From contig CAWCXF010000004.1 of NCBI GenBank assembly GCA_963799455.1, positions 62,001-126,000 on the forward strand: a stretch of 64,000 nt of DNA, in the 5' to 3' direction. Shown here piece after piece: positions 20,130 through 28,781 of the stretch. Position numbers and translations under genes: made by a program. The stretch is from CAWCXF01 sp963799455. Its GTDB lineage: Bacteria; Pseudomonadota; Alphaproteobacteria; Rhodobacterales; Rhodobacteraceae. Under the pieces are notes generated by a model. It saw nothing but the letters and a program-made list of their open reading frames with translations, did not search any database and was not told the DNA's origin. Positions within the stretch are counted from its first letter, which is position 1. Each line of letters starts with the position of its first letter.

Positions 20130-20657
20130 TTGGCCGCGCTGACCCGATCCCTGCGCCGCGCGCTCTGCGGCCTCGCGGCCCTGGGGGTGGCGGCCTACGG
20201 CTGCGCCGCGCTGGTCACCGTGGCCGACGTGGTGGGGCGGCGCGTGGGCTGGCCGATCGACGGGGTGGTGGACCTGGTGCAGCTCATGGTGATGGCCGGC
20301 ACCTGGCTGGTGATGCCCTACGCCTTCATGGCCGGCGCCCATGTCGGCGTGGACTTCGTGGTGGCGTCCCTGCCCCGCGCTCCGTCGCTGATCCTGCGGG
20401 CCGCCGCCGCCGCCGCGGCCTTCGCGCTCGTCGCGCTCATGCTCTGGCAGGGCTTCGAGACCTACCGGATCCGCACCCTGTTCGGCGACCGCTCGCAGCA
20501 GCTCGGCATCCCCGTCGCGTGGTACTGGTATCCGCTCCTCCTGGGCCTCGGCGCCTCGCTCGTCGGCGTGGCGCTCGCGCTCGCCTCCGAGGCGCGCCGC
20601 GAGGATCCGGCCTCCGAGGCCGGGAGCGGCGGCGCGCGCCGGACCGGGCCCGGCTGA
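20130..20657 (+). CDS. TRAP transporter small permease (DctQ family)
   Basis: 175 residues with four predicted transmembrane helices: LCGLAALGVAAYGCAALVTV, VDLVQLMVMAGTWLVMPYAF, ILRAAAAAAAFALVALMLW and YPLLLGLGASLVGVALALA. The motif ADVVGRRVGWPI in the first loop and the MAGAHVGVDFV segment are typical of DctQ. Starts at TTG 20130, with GGGGAAG 5 bases upstream; the frame is open further upstream only through the repeat array. DctM starts 1 base after its stop. Confidence 0.88.
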   Translation: MAALTRSLRRALCGLAALGVAAYGCAALVTVADVVGRRVGWPIDGVVDLVQLMVMAGTWLVMPYAFMAGAHVGVDFVVASLPRAPSLILRAAAAAAAFALVALMLWQGFETYRIRTLFGDRSQQLGIPVAWYWYPLLLGLGASLVGVALALASEARREDPASEAGSGGARRTGPG

Positions 20658-20658
20658 G

Positions 20659-21960
20659 ATGGACGCCGCCTGGCTCGGCGCGGCGGGCTTCGCCGCGGCG
20701 CTGGGGCTGATCGGCCTCGGCCTGCCGGTCGCCGTCGCCATGGGCGTCATGGGCGCGGCGGGCCTGTGGTGGCTCGATGGCTGGCCGGGGGCGGCCTTCG
20801 CGCTCGGATCGGCGCCCTTCGAGGGGGTCTTCCCCTACTCCTTCAGCGTCATCCCGCTCTTCGTGATGATGGGGGTCTTCGCGTCGCATGCCGGGCTCTC
20901 GCGCTCGCTCTTCGACGCCATCGACGGCTTCGTCGGGCACCTGCGCGGCGGGCTCGCCGTCACCACCGTCGGCGCGAGCGCGGTGTTCGGCGCGATCTGC
21001 GGCTCCTCGCTCGCCACCGTGGCCACCATCGGCCGCGTGGCGATGCCCGAGATGGAGCGCCACGGCTACCACCCCTCGCTCGCCTCGGCCACGGTCGCCG
21101 CCGGCGGGACGCTCGGCGTGCTGATCCCGCCCTCGATCCTGCTCGTCCTCTACGGCCTGCTGACCCAGAGCTCGATCGGCGCGCTCTTCGCCGCGGCGCT
21201 CGTGCCGGGCCTCCTCGGGGCCGCGCTCTATGCCGGGGCGATCATGGTCACGGTCCGCCTCAGGCCCGCGCTCGCGCCGCGCGCCCCGCGCACCGGCTGG
21301 CGCGGGCGCGCGCGGGTGATGGCGCGGATCTGGCCCGTCGCCGCGCTCTTCGCGCTGGTGATCGGCGGCCTCTACGCCGGTCTCTTCTCGCCCACCGAGG
21401 CCGCCGCGGTCGGCGCCACAGGCGCCTTCGTCCTGGCGCTGCTGTCGGGCGAGCTGACCCGCGCGGCGCTCAGGGCGTCGGTCTTCGAGACCGCGGCGCT
21501 CTCGGGGATGATCTTCTTCATCCTGATCGGCGCCGGGCTCTTCAACGCCTTCCTGGAGACCACCGGCCTGCCGCGGCTGATGATCGCCGCCATCGAGGGC
21601 GCGGGCCTCGCGCCCACCGCGGTGCTGGTGCTGATCCTGCTGTCCTACGTGGCCTTGGGCTGCTTCATGGACTCGCTGTCGATGATCCTGCTCACCGTGC
21701 CGCTCCTGACGCCCGTGGCGATCGAGATGGGCTACGACCTCGTCTGGTTCGGCATCCTCGTCGTCACCGTGGCCGAGATCGGCCTGATCACCCCGCCCGT
21801 GGGCATGAACCTCTTCGTCGTCCAGGGCACCTCGCCGGGGCTCACCCAGGCCACCGTGGTGCGCGGCATCGCGCCCTTCATCCTGGCCGACGTGCTGCGC
21901 CTGACGCTGCTCGTCGCCTTCCCGGCGCTCGCGCTGTGGCTGCCCGGCGCGATCGGCTGA
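20659..21960 (+). CDS. TRAP transporter large permease (DctM family)
   Basis: 433-residue membrane protein with about 12 helices that forms the transport core of the TRAP system. Family motifs: IPLFVMMGVFASHAG, GASAVFGAICGSSLATVATI, GGTLGVLIPPSI, and near the end GLITPPVGMNLFVVQG. It follows dctQ by one base, so they are co-translated. Convergent with the hydrolase gene at 22075. Confidence 0.95.
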   Translation: MDAAWLGAAGFAAALGLIGLGLPVAVAMGVMGAAGLWWLDGWPGAAFALGSAPFEGVFPYSFSVIPLFVMMGVFASHAGLSRSLFDAIDGFVGHLRGGLAVTTVGASAVFGAICGSSLATVATIGRVAMPEMERHGYHPSLASATVAAGGTLGVLIPPSILLVLYGLLTQSSIGALFAAALVPGLLGAALYAGAIMVTVRLRPALAPRAPRTGWRGRARVMARIWPVAALFALVIGGLYAGLFSPTEAAAVGATGAFVLALLSGELTRAALRASVFETAALSGMIFFILIGAGLFNAFLETTGLPRLMIAAIEGAGLAPTAVLVLILLSYVALGCFMDSLSMILLTVPLLTPVAIEMGYDLVWFGILVVTVAEIGLITPPVGMNLFVVQGTSPGLTQATVVRGIAPFILADVLRLTLLVAFPALALWLPGAIG

Positions 21961-22033
21961 GGCCGTCCCCCGAGGGCTCCTCTGCCATGCCTTCCAGGGT
22001 CCGGCCCCGCCGTCATGGACGAAGGGGCCGAGG

Positions 22034-22050
22034 CGGGCGCCGAGCGCCCG
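22034..22050. terminator. Short stem-loop between convergent genes
   Basis: CGGGCGC-CGA-GCGCCCG, a perfect 7-base stem with a 3-base loop, in the 114 bases between the convergent dctM and alpha/beta-hydrolase genes. There is no T-run, so it is at best a weak or factor-assisted terminator for both sides. Confidence 0.3.
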
Positions 22051-22074
22051 GCGCGGAGGAGCCGGCATGGCCCG

Positions 22075-23193
22075 CTACTCCGGCAGGGCCTCCAGGAACG
22101 CCTTGAGCCGGGGCTCGTAGAGCTGCGCCATCGAGCCGGTGGTCGAGTGGCCCATGGTCTCGGGGCTCGCCGGGATGATGTAGGCCTCGGCGCCGGGGAT
22201 GCGGGCGAGCCCGGCCTCCAGCACGCCCAGCTCGGGCGGGTTGCGCTCGTCGTCCTCCGAGTTGATCGCCAGCACCGCGGCCTCGATCCTCTCCAGGTCC
22301 GCCGAGGGGTCGTAGTCGCGCGAGGCGTCCCAGCGATACATCGTGTCGTTGGCGTCGCCCACCGTCTGGTTCGCGAGCTTGTCGTCCACGAAGGCGTCGG
22401 CCGCCTCGCGGTCCGCGCCGATCGCCTGGAGCCGCTGGTTGCCGCCCGTGGTGGCGAGCCCGAACCACGCCGTCTGCTCGCGCAGCTTGGGCGGCTGCTC
22501 CTCGTAGTCGCCCTCGTCCCACGCCGGATCGGTGCGCACCGCGTCGATGACCATGCGCCGCATCATCCAGTTGCGCCCCGACATCGGGCCGGGAAGCGAG
22601 GCCATCGGCACCAGCGCGTCCATGAAGTCGGGGTAGGTCGTGCCCCAGAGCCAGGTGACCATGCCCCCCATCGAGTCGCCCATCACCAGGCGCAGATGGT
22701 CGATGCCGAGATGCTCGGTCAGCAGCGCGTGCTGCGCCTCGATCATGTCGGCATAATCGTAGCGCGGGAACTCGGCGCGCATCCCGTCCGAGGGCTTCGA
22801 GCTGCCGCCCATGCCGATCGCGTCGGGCAGGATGATGTAATACTTCTCCGCGTCGAGCGCCTGGCCGGGCCCGAACAGCGCGTCCGCGAAGCCCTCCTTG
22901 AGGAGGCTCTCCCCGGTGCCGGTGGAGCCGTGCAGGATCAGCACCGGCTCGCCCTCGGGATCGCCGATGGTGCGGTAGTGCACGACCATCTCCGGGATGC
23001 TCTCGCCGGTGCCGAAGGTGAAGTCCTCGATGACGTAGCTGCCCTCGACCGGCTCGGGGTAGCCCTGGGCGGCGGCCCCCGCGGCGCCGAGCGCCAGCGC
23101 GGCCATCAGCGCCAGCGGGCGCGCGAGCGCCAACGGGCACCCGAGCGCCAGCGGGCGCGCGCCCCGCCACGAGATCGCGTTCGGATCGGCCAT
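22075..23193 (-). CDS. Secreted alpha/beta hydrolase, homoserine acetyltransferase-like
   Basis: 372 residues from the ATG at 23193, with GGAGGAGG 7 bases upstream. A signal peptide (LMAALALGAAGAAAQ) precedes an alpha/beta-hydrolase fold of the MetX (homoserine O-acetyltransferase) superfamily. The nucleophile elbow is VMGDSMGGMV, the acid is probably in INSEDDERNPPE, and the His in PETMGHSTTG. Export makes it unlikely to be a biosynthetic MetX; a periplasmic esterase or lactonase is more likely. The leader repeats the unit RPLAL three times, from an 18-base DNA repeat. Convergent with the TRAP operon; it may act on the same substrate. Confidence 0.8.
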   Translation of the reverse strand: MADPNAISWRGARPLALGCPLALARPLALMAALALGAAGAAAQGYPEPVEGSYVIEDFTFGTGESIPEMVVHYRTIGDPEGEPVLILHGSTGTGESLLKEGFADALFGPGQALDAEKYYIILPDAIGMGGSSKPSDGMRAEFPRYDYADMIEAQHALLTEHLGIDHLRLVMGDSMGGMVTWLWGTTYPDFMDALVPMASLPGPMSGRNWMMRRMVIDAVRTDPAWDEGDYEEQPPKLREQTAWFGLATTGGNQRLQAIGADREAADAFVDDKLANQTVGDANDTMYRWDASRDYDPSADLERIEAAVLAINSEDDERNPPELGVLEAGLARIPGAEAYIIPASPETMGHSTTGSMAQLYEPRLKAFLEALPE

Positions 23194-23449
23194 GGATCGT
23201 CCTCCTCCGGATGGGGTGCGCCGCTCGGTCGGGCTCGCCACCGGCGGCGTCTTCCGCTCCGGCCAGCGTATCAGCGGGCGCCGCGTGACGCGAGGTCGCT
23301 CGTGCGGGCCGTGCGCCGACGACGGCGTGCAAGGCGCGGCCGGCGCACGGCCCTCCGCCGCCGCGCGCCCGTCGAGCCTTCGGCGCTCTCCCGGGGCCAT
23401 CGCGGCGGCCCCCGTTTCGGATCGAGCGGTCGCGCCGCCGTTGCGGTGC

Positions 23450-24460
23450 CTACCCCGCCGGCCCCCCCACGCTGCCTCGCTCGACCAGGCTCGTCTCGAC
23501 CACCTCCGAGGGGCCGTCGAGGCGGCCCTCCTCGATCATGCCCAAGAGCAGCCGCGCGGCGCGCTCGCCGATGCGCCGGCGGGGCTGGCGGATCGTGGTC
23601 AGGCCCGGCACGAGGTGGCCCGCCACCTCGATGTCGTCGAAGCCCACCACCGACACGTCGCCCGGCACCGCGAGGCCCATGCGCCGGACCGCGCCCACGA
23701 GGCCCAGCGCCATCTCGTCGGAGGCGCAGAACAGCGCCGTCGGGCGGGGATCGAGCGCGCGCCACGCGGCCGCCGCGAAGGCGCCCGAGTCGAGGCCGAA
23801 GTCGCCCTCGATCACCCACTCGCGGCGTCGCTCCAGGCCCAGCCCGGCGAGCGCCGCGCGCCAGCCCGCGAGCCGCGCCTCGCTCAGCACGTTGCCGCGC
23901 GGGCCGGTGAGGTGGCCGATGCGGGCGTGCCCGCGCGCGGCGAGGTGGCGCACCGCGAGCGCCGCGGCCGCAGGGTTGTCCACCGTGACCGAGGGCAGGC
24001 CCGCCCCCTCCATCCACTCGCAGGCCATGACGACCGGCGGGCGCGGCGCCTGGTCCAGCGGCTCGCGCGGCAGCGCGCCGTCGAGCAGCACCAGCCCGTC
24101 GGCGAGCCCGCTCTCGACGTAGCGCGCGAGCGCCGCGCCCGGCTCGGGGTCGGCCTCGGTGTCGGCGATCAGCAGGCCGTAGCCCGCGGGCGTCAGCGCG
24201 GCGGTCAGCCCGGCCAGGATCTGCGAGAAGAACGGATTGGCGAGGTTCGGCACCAGCGCCACCACCGAGCCGGTGCGCCCCGCCCGCAGGTTGCGAGCGG
24301 CGATGTTGGGCCGGTAGCCCGTCTCTCGCACCGCCGCCATGACCGCCTCGCGGGTCGCGCCCGCGACGAGGCCGGGCCGCGCCAGCGCCCGGCTGACGGT
24401 GGCGGTCGAGACCCCGGCGCGCTCGGCGATGTCCCTCAGCGTGGCGGACCTGCGGCCCAA
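23450..24460 (-). CDS. LacI-family transcriptional repressor
   Basis: 336 residues starting TTG at 24460, with GGGAGGGA 5 bases upstream. The helix-turn-helix and hinge are TLRDIAERAGVSTATVSRAL and YRPNIAARNLRAGRTGSV. The type-1 periplasmic-binding-like effector domain follows, including ALVPNLANPFFSQILAGL, ASDEMALGLVGAVRRMGL and VPGDVSVVGFDD. It is divergent from the sugar operon at 24594, and a textbook LacI-type operator lies between them, so it very probably represses that operon. Confidence 0.95.
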   Translation of the reverse strand: MGRRSATLRDIAERAGVSTATVSRALARPGLVAGATREAVMAAVRETGYRPNIAARNLRAGRTGSVVALVPNLANPFFSQILAGLTAALTPAGYGLLIADTEADPEPGAALARYVESGLADGLVLLDGALPREPLDQAPRPPVVMACEWMEGAGLPSVTVDNPAAAALAVRHLAARGHARIGHLTGPRGNVLSEARLAGWRAALAGLGLERRREWVIEGDFGLDSGAFAAAAWRALDPRPTALFCASDEMALGLVGAVRRMGLAVPGDVSVVGFDDIEVAGHLVPGLTTIRQPRRRIGERAARLLLGMIEEGRLDGPSEVVETSLVERGSVGGPAG

Positions 24461-24524
24461 CGCGATCCCTCCCCGGGGGCCGCGACCCCCTTGCCAACGC
24501 CGCGACCGGGTGCATGATCGGCGC

Positions 24525-24538
24525 TGAAAACGATTGCA
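24525..24538. promoter_or_regulatory. LacI-family operator
   Basis: TGAAAACGATTGCA matches the general LacI/PurR-family operator TGNAANCGNTTNCA, with the central CG, at every fixed position. It also forms part of a longer symmetric AACGAT...ATCGTT. It lies between the divergent repressor gene (start 24460) and the isomerase gene (start 24594), the classic position for autoregulation and operon control. Confidence 0.85.
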
Positions 24539-24593
24539 TCGTTCCAGGGGCGACGACGCGGGTCAACCGCGCGGCCCGCGGCGGGAGGACGGC

Positions 24594-25652
24594 ATGAAGA
24601 CCATCCGGGGCCCCGCGCTCTTCCTGGCGCAGTTCGCCGGCGACGAGGCGCCGTTCGACAGCTGGGACGGCATCACGGCTTGGGCGGCCGAGTGCGGCTA
24701 CGAGGGCGTGCAGGTGCCCTCGTGGGACGCGCGGCTCTTCGACCTGAGGCGCGCGGCCGAGTCGAAGGACTGGTGCGAGGAGTGGCGGGGCGTGGCGGCC
24801 GAGAACGGCGTCGCGGTGACGGAGCTGTCCACGCACATGCAGGGCCAGCTCGTGGCGGTCCACCCGGCCTACGACGCGGCCTTCGACGGCTTCGCCGACC
24901 CTGCGGTGAGGGGGAACCCCCACGCCCGCCAGGAGTGGGCGGTCGAGCAGGTGCGCCTCGCGCTGGCGGCCTCGCGCAACCTCGGGCTGGGCGCGATGGC
25001 GACCTTCTCGGGCGCGCTCGCCTGGCCCTACGTCTACCCCTGGCCGCAGCGGCCCGCGGGCCTGATCGAGCAGGCCTTCGACGAGCTGGCGCGGCGCTGG
25101 CGGCCGCTGCTCGACCTCGCGGACGAGATGGGCGTGGACCTGGCCTACGAGATCCACCCCGGCGAGGACCTCCACGACGGCGTCAGCTACGAGATGTTCC
25201 TGGAGCGGGTCGGCAACCACCCCCGAGCGCGGATGCTCTACGACCCGTCGCACCACGTGCTCCAGGCGCTCGACTACCTCGACCATCTGGACATCTACGC
25301 CGAGCGCGTCCGGCTCTTCCACGTCAAGGACGCCGAGCTGCGCCCCACGGGGCGGCAAGGCGTCTACGGCGGCTACCAGCCGTGGGTGGACCGCGCCGGG
25401 CGCTTCCGCTCGCTCGGCGACGGGCAGGTCGATTTCGGCGCGGTGTTCTCGAAGCTCGCGGCGATGGACTTCGAGGGCTGGGCGGTGGTCGAGTGGGAGT
25501 GCGCCCTGAAGCACCCCGAGGACGGCGCGCGCGAGGGCGCGGCCTTCGTGCGCGACCACATCATCCGCGTGACCGAGCGCGCCTTCGACGACTTCGCGGG
25601 GGGCGGGGCGGACGAGGCGGCCAACCGGGCGATGCTGGGGCTCGACCGGTGA
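24594..25652 (+). CDS. TIM-barrel sugar-phosphate isomerase/epimerase-like protein
   Basis: 352 residues; ATG at 24594 with GGGAGG 5 bases upstream. Xylose-isomerase-like TIM barrel (AP endonuclease 2 superfamily). Metal-binding elements are visible: AYEIHPGEDLHDG (Glu, His), YDPSHHVLQ (Asp, His), RLFHVKDAE (His, Asp) and AVVEWECALK (Glu). Relatives isomerise or epimerise keto-sugars and cyclitols. First gene of a LacI-controlled operon, and likely partner of the Gfo/Idh/MocA dehydrogenase downstream in catabolism of an imported sugar or inositol-like compound. Confidence 0.9.
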   Translation: MKTIRGPALFLAQFAGDEAPFDSWDGITAWAAECGYEGVQVPSWDARLFDLRRAAESKDWCEEWRGVAAENGVAVTELSTHMQGQLVAVHPAYDAAFDGFADPAVRGNPHARQEWAVEQVRLALAASRNLGLGAMATFSGALAWPYVYPWPQRPAGLIEQAFDELARRWRPLLDLADEMGVDLAYEIHPGEDLHDGVSYEMFLERVGNHPRARMLYDPSHHVLQALDYLDHLDIYAERVRLFHVKDAELRPTGRQGVYGGYQPWVDRAGRFRSLGDGQVDFGAVFSKLAAMDFEGWAVVEWECALKHPEDGAREGAAFVRDHIIRVTERAFDDFAGGGADEAANRAMLGLDR

Positions 25653-25924
25653 GCGTCGGCGGGGGAGCGGTGGGTTGCACCCACCCTACGGCTCGATCGG
25701 TGAGGGCGCCCGGGGGCACGGTGGGCCGATGGCCGTCCCGCGCCCGCGGGGGCTCGACCAGCGAGCTCCGGCGGGGGAGCGGAGGGGCCCGCCCGACGGC
25801 GGGCGCCGCTCGGCCGAGGCTCGCCCGATCGCGCGTCCGTCCCATGCCCGTGGGGGCTCGATCGACGGCGGCCTGCGGGGGAGCGGCGGGATCCGCCCGC
25901 CCCATGGCGGGCGCCGCCGGGCGC
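25636..25924 (+). repeat. Degenerate repeats copied from the 3' end of the isomerase gene
   Basis: The end of the isomerase gene, with its stop codon (GGGGCTCGACCGGTGAG at 25637), is followed by imperfect copies of GGCTCGA(C/T)C(G/A)G at about 25690, 25751 and 25855, plus a weaker one near 25818. Each is followed by a GGGGGAGCGG-like tract. Spacing is roughly 40-65 bases. No gene is visible in it on either strand. Confidence 0.65.
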
Positions 25925-26080
25925 TCAGCCCTCTGCGGGCCCCTCGGCCTTCCTCTTGTCGGCCGTGTTGGAGAGGGCCGAGGCGCCGAGCGCCCGGATC
26001 TCCCTCCTCTTCGGCTTCTGGGGCTTGCGCATCGCCTTCGAGGCAACGCGGCCGACGCCCGTCTTCTCGGCCTTCTTCAT
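25925..26080 (-). CDS. Small basic protein, 51 residues
   Basis: Reads MKKAEKTGVGRVASKAMRKP, then a Lys/Arg-rich segment, LGASALSNTADKRK and an acidic end. The layout of ASKA, a basic middle and GSAL/GASAL resembles very small basic proteins of unknown function that are common in alphaproteobacteria. A GGAGG lies 12 bases before the ATG at 26080, which is long. The amino-acid bias differs clearly from the neighbouring repetitive spacer, which supports real coding. It is antisense to, and interrupts, the sugar operon. Function unknown; possibly nucleic-acid binding. Confidence 0.55.
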   Translation of the reverse strand: MKKAEKTGVGRVASKAMRKPQKPKRREIRALGASALSNTADKRKAEGPAEG

Positions 26081-26169
26081 CGCGGCAGACGTCCTCCATG
26101 GGATCCGGCCATGCTGGGGCTTTCGTGCCCTCGGGGCGACCCGACCGGCGCCGCCACGGGGATCGCGGC

Positions 26170-27294
26170 GTGAAGCCCCCCCGCATCCGGCTCGGCCAGG
26201 TCGGCGGCGGCGAGGGCGCCTTCATCGGCGCGGTCCACCGCCTCGCGGCGCGGATGGACGACCGCTTCGAGCTGGTGGCGGGCGCCTTCTCCTCGGACCC
26301 TGAGCGCGCCCGGCGCTCGGCCGAGGCGCTGGGCGTGCCGCGCGCCTACGACGACTTCGAGGCGATGGCGCGCGAGGAGGCCGCGCGCGAGGACGGCGTC
26401 GAGGCGGTCTCGATCGTCACCCCGAACCACCTCCACTGGCCCGCCGCCAAGCCCTTCCTCGAGGCGGGCATCCACGTCATCTGCGACAAGCCGATGACCG
26501 CGACGCTCGACGACGCCCGCGCGATGGCCGCGGCGGCGCAGGCGTCCCCCGCGCTCCTGGTGCTGACGCACAACTACTCCGCCTACCCGATGATCCGCGA
26601 GGCGCGCGAGCGGGTGGCGCGCGGCGAGCTCGGCCCCGTGCGCGTGGTGCAGGTCGAGTACGCCCAGGACTGGCTCGCGGAGGCGCCGGACCCCGAGGAC
26701 AAGCAGGCCGCCTGGCGCACCGACCCCGCGCGCTCGGGCGCGGGGGGCGCGACGGGCGACATCGGCACCCACGCCTTCCACCTCGCGCGCTTCGTCACCG
26801 GGCTCGGGCTGGAGGCGCTCGCCGCGCAGCTTTCGAGCTTCGTCCCCGGCCGCGCGCTCGACGACGACGCCCAGGTGCTGATGCGCTTCGAGCAGGGCGC
26901 GCGCGGCTCGCTGTGGTGCTCCCAGGTCGCGGTGGGCTGCGAGAACGCGCTGCGGCTGCGCGTCTGGGGCGAGCGCGGCGGCCTCGAATGGGCGCAGGAG
27001 GATCCGAACCGCCTGTGGGTCTCGGGCCTGGGCGAGCCCAAGCGCCTCGTCACCCGCGCGGGCGCCGGCGCGGGCGGCGCCCTCACCCGCATCCCGGCGG
27101 GCCACCCCGAGGGCTACCTGGAGGCCTTCGCCACCCTCTACGCGGAGGCGGCAGGCGCCATCGAGGCCCACCGCGAGGGCCGCACGCCCGACACCCTCCT
27201 GCCCACCGCCGCCGACGGGCTCGAAGGCGTGGCCTTCGTGGACGCCTGCGTGCGATCCTCAAAGGCGGGCGGGGAATGGGTGGGGCTGGCGTGA
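26170..27294 (+). CDS. Gfo/Idh/MocA-family NAD(P)-dependent dehydrogenase
   Basis: 374 residues, GTG start at 26170. The N-terminal Rossmann segment is IRLGQVGGGEGAFIGAVHR, followed by VSIVTPNHLHWPAAKPFLEAG and the catalytic-Lys motif HVICDKPMTATLDDA. The C-terminal domain holds GGATGDIGTHAFHLARFVTG, the Asp/His pair typical of the family. Relatives oxidise inositols or sugars at one carbon. It sits between the isomerase and the ABC transporter, and its stop overlaps the GTG of the ATPase gene. Confidence 0.92.
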   Translation: MKPPRIRLGQVGGGEGAFIGAVHRLAARMDDRFELVAGAFSSDPERARRSAEALGVPRAYDDFEAMAREEAAREDGVEAVSIVTPNHLHWPAAKPFLEAGIHVICDKPMTATLDDARAMAAAAQASPALLVLTHNYSAYPMIREARERVARGELGPVRVVQVEYAQDWLAEAPDPEDKQAAWRTDPARSGAGGATGDIGTHAFHLARFVTGLGLEALAAQLSSFVPGRALDDDAQVLMRFEQGARGSLWCSQVAVGCENALRLRVWGERGGLEWAQEDPNRLWVSGLGEPKRLVTRAGAGAGGALTRIPAGHPEGYLEAFATLYAEAAGAIEAHREGRTPDTLLPTAADGLEGVAFVDACVRSSKAGGEWVGLA

Positions 27295-28781
27295 GCGAGC
27301 CGATCCTCGGCCTCCACGGGGTCTCGCGCGACTTCGGCCCGGTCCGGGTGCTGTTCGACGTGGACTTCGACCTGCGCCCCGGCGAGGTCCACGCGCTCAT
27401 CGGCGAGAACGGCGCCGGCAAGTCCACCACCATGAAGATCCTCGCGGGCACCCTTGCGCCCTCGCAAGGAGAGGTCCGCCTCGACGGCGCCCCCGCCCGC
27501 TTCGCCTCGGCGCGCGAGGCCGAGGCCGCCGGCATCGTCATGATCCACCAGGAGTTCAACCTCGCCCAGCCGCTCACCGTGGAGGAGAACCTGTTCCTCG
27601 GCCGCGAGATCCGGCGCGGCCCGTTCCTCGACCACGCCGCGATGCAGGCCGAGGCCCGGCGCCTGCTCGACCGTCTGAGCTGCCCCGTGGACCCCCACGC
27701 GCGGGTCGCCGACATCTCGGTGCCGAGCCGTCAGATGGTCGAGATCGCCCGCGCGCTGGGGCGCGACGCCCGCGTGCTGATCATGGACGAGCCGACCGCG
27801 GTGCTCACGGCCCGCGAGACCGACGTGCTGCTGGCGCAGATCGACCAGCTGCGCGCCGAGGGGACGGCGATCCTCTACACCTCGCACAAGCTCGGCGAGA
27901 TCGCGCGCGTGGCCGACCGCGTGACCGTGCTGCGCGACGGCCACCGCGTGCTGACGGCGCCCGCGAAGGGGCTGAGCGAGGACGCCATGGCCGAGGCGAT
28001 GGTCGGGCGCGAGCTGTCGGACCTCTTCCCGCCGAAGGGCGCGCCGGGCGCCGAGGTCGTGCTGGAGGTCGAGAACCTCTGCGTGCCGGGCCACGTCCAC
28101 GGCGCCTCGCTGAGCCTCAGGCGCGGCGAGGTGCTGGGCGTGGCGGGGCTCGTGGGCTCGGGCCGCACCGAGCTGATGGAGGGCATCGTCGGCCTGCGCG
28201 AGGCCACCGGCACCGTGCGCGTGAACGGCATGGCCCTGCGGCCCGGATCGGTGCGCGCCGCGCGCGAGGCCGGGCTCGCCTACCTCACCGAGGACCGCAA
28301 GGAGAAGGGGCTGCTGCTCGCCGAGCCGCTGGCGCCGAACCTCACGCTCTTCGCGCTCGACCGCTTCGCGCGGCTCTTCGTCGACCGCCGCGCCGAGGAC
28401 GCGGCGCTGACCCGCGCGGCGCGCGAGTTCGACATCCGCGCAGGCTCCCACGCGATGGCCGCGGGGGAGCTCTCGGGCGGCAACCAGCAGAAGCTGCTCC
28501 TGGCCAAGACCATGCTCGCCGAGCCCGGGATCGTCGTCCTCGACGAGCCCACGCGCGGCATCGACATCGGCACCAAGCAGCAGATCTACGCCTTCGTCGC
28601 CGAGCTGGCGCGGGCCGGGAAGAGCGTCATCGTCGTCTCCTCGGAGCTCGCGGAGGTGATCGGCCTCGCCCACCGCGTCCTCGTCATGGCCTCGGGGCGG
28701 ATCGCCGGCGAGCTGACCGGCGAGGGCATTGCCGAAGCGCCGATCGTGCGCCTCGCCATGGGGCTCGGGGAGGCGGCGTGA
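27291..28781 (+). CDS. Sugar ABC transporter ATPase (RbsA/MglA type, two ABC domains)
   Basis: 496 residues with two fused nucleotide-binding domains. The first has Walker A GENGAGKST, Walker B VLIMDEPTAVL and a degenerate signature (DISVPSRQMVEIARAL). The second has a shortened P-loop region (GVAGLVGSGRTEL), signature LSGGNQQKLLLAK and Walker B IVVLDEPTRGIDIG. This is the classic CUT2 layout for pentose, galactose or inositol uptake. GTG 27291 overlaps the dehydrogenase stop; an ATG at 27276 is the alternative. Energises the permease at 28778. Confidence 0.95.
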   Translation: MSEPILGLHGVSRDFGPVRVLFDVDFDLRPGEVHALIGENGAGKSTTMKILAGTLAPSQGEVRLDGAPARFASAREAEAAGIVMIHQEFNLAQPLTVEENLFLGREIRRGPFLDHAAMQAEARRLLDRLSCPVDPHARVADISVPSRQMVEIARALGRDARVLIMDEPTAVLTARETDVLLAQIDQLRAEGTAILYTSHKLGEIARVADRVTVLRDGHRVLTAPAKGLSEDAMAEAMVGRELSDLFPPKGAPGAEVVLEVENLCVPGHVHGASLSLRRGEVLGVAGLVGSGRTELMEGIVGLREATGTVRVNGMALRPGSVRAAREAGLAYLTEDRKEKGLLLAEPLAPNLTLFALDRFARLFVDRRAEDAALTRAAREFDIRAGSHAMAAGELSGGNQQKLLLAKTMLAEPGIVVLDEPTRGIDIGTKQQIYAFVAELARAGKSVIVVSSELAEVIGLAHRVLVMASGRIAGELTGEGIAEAPIVRLAMGLGEAA

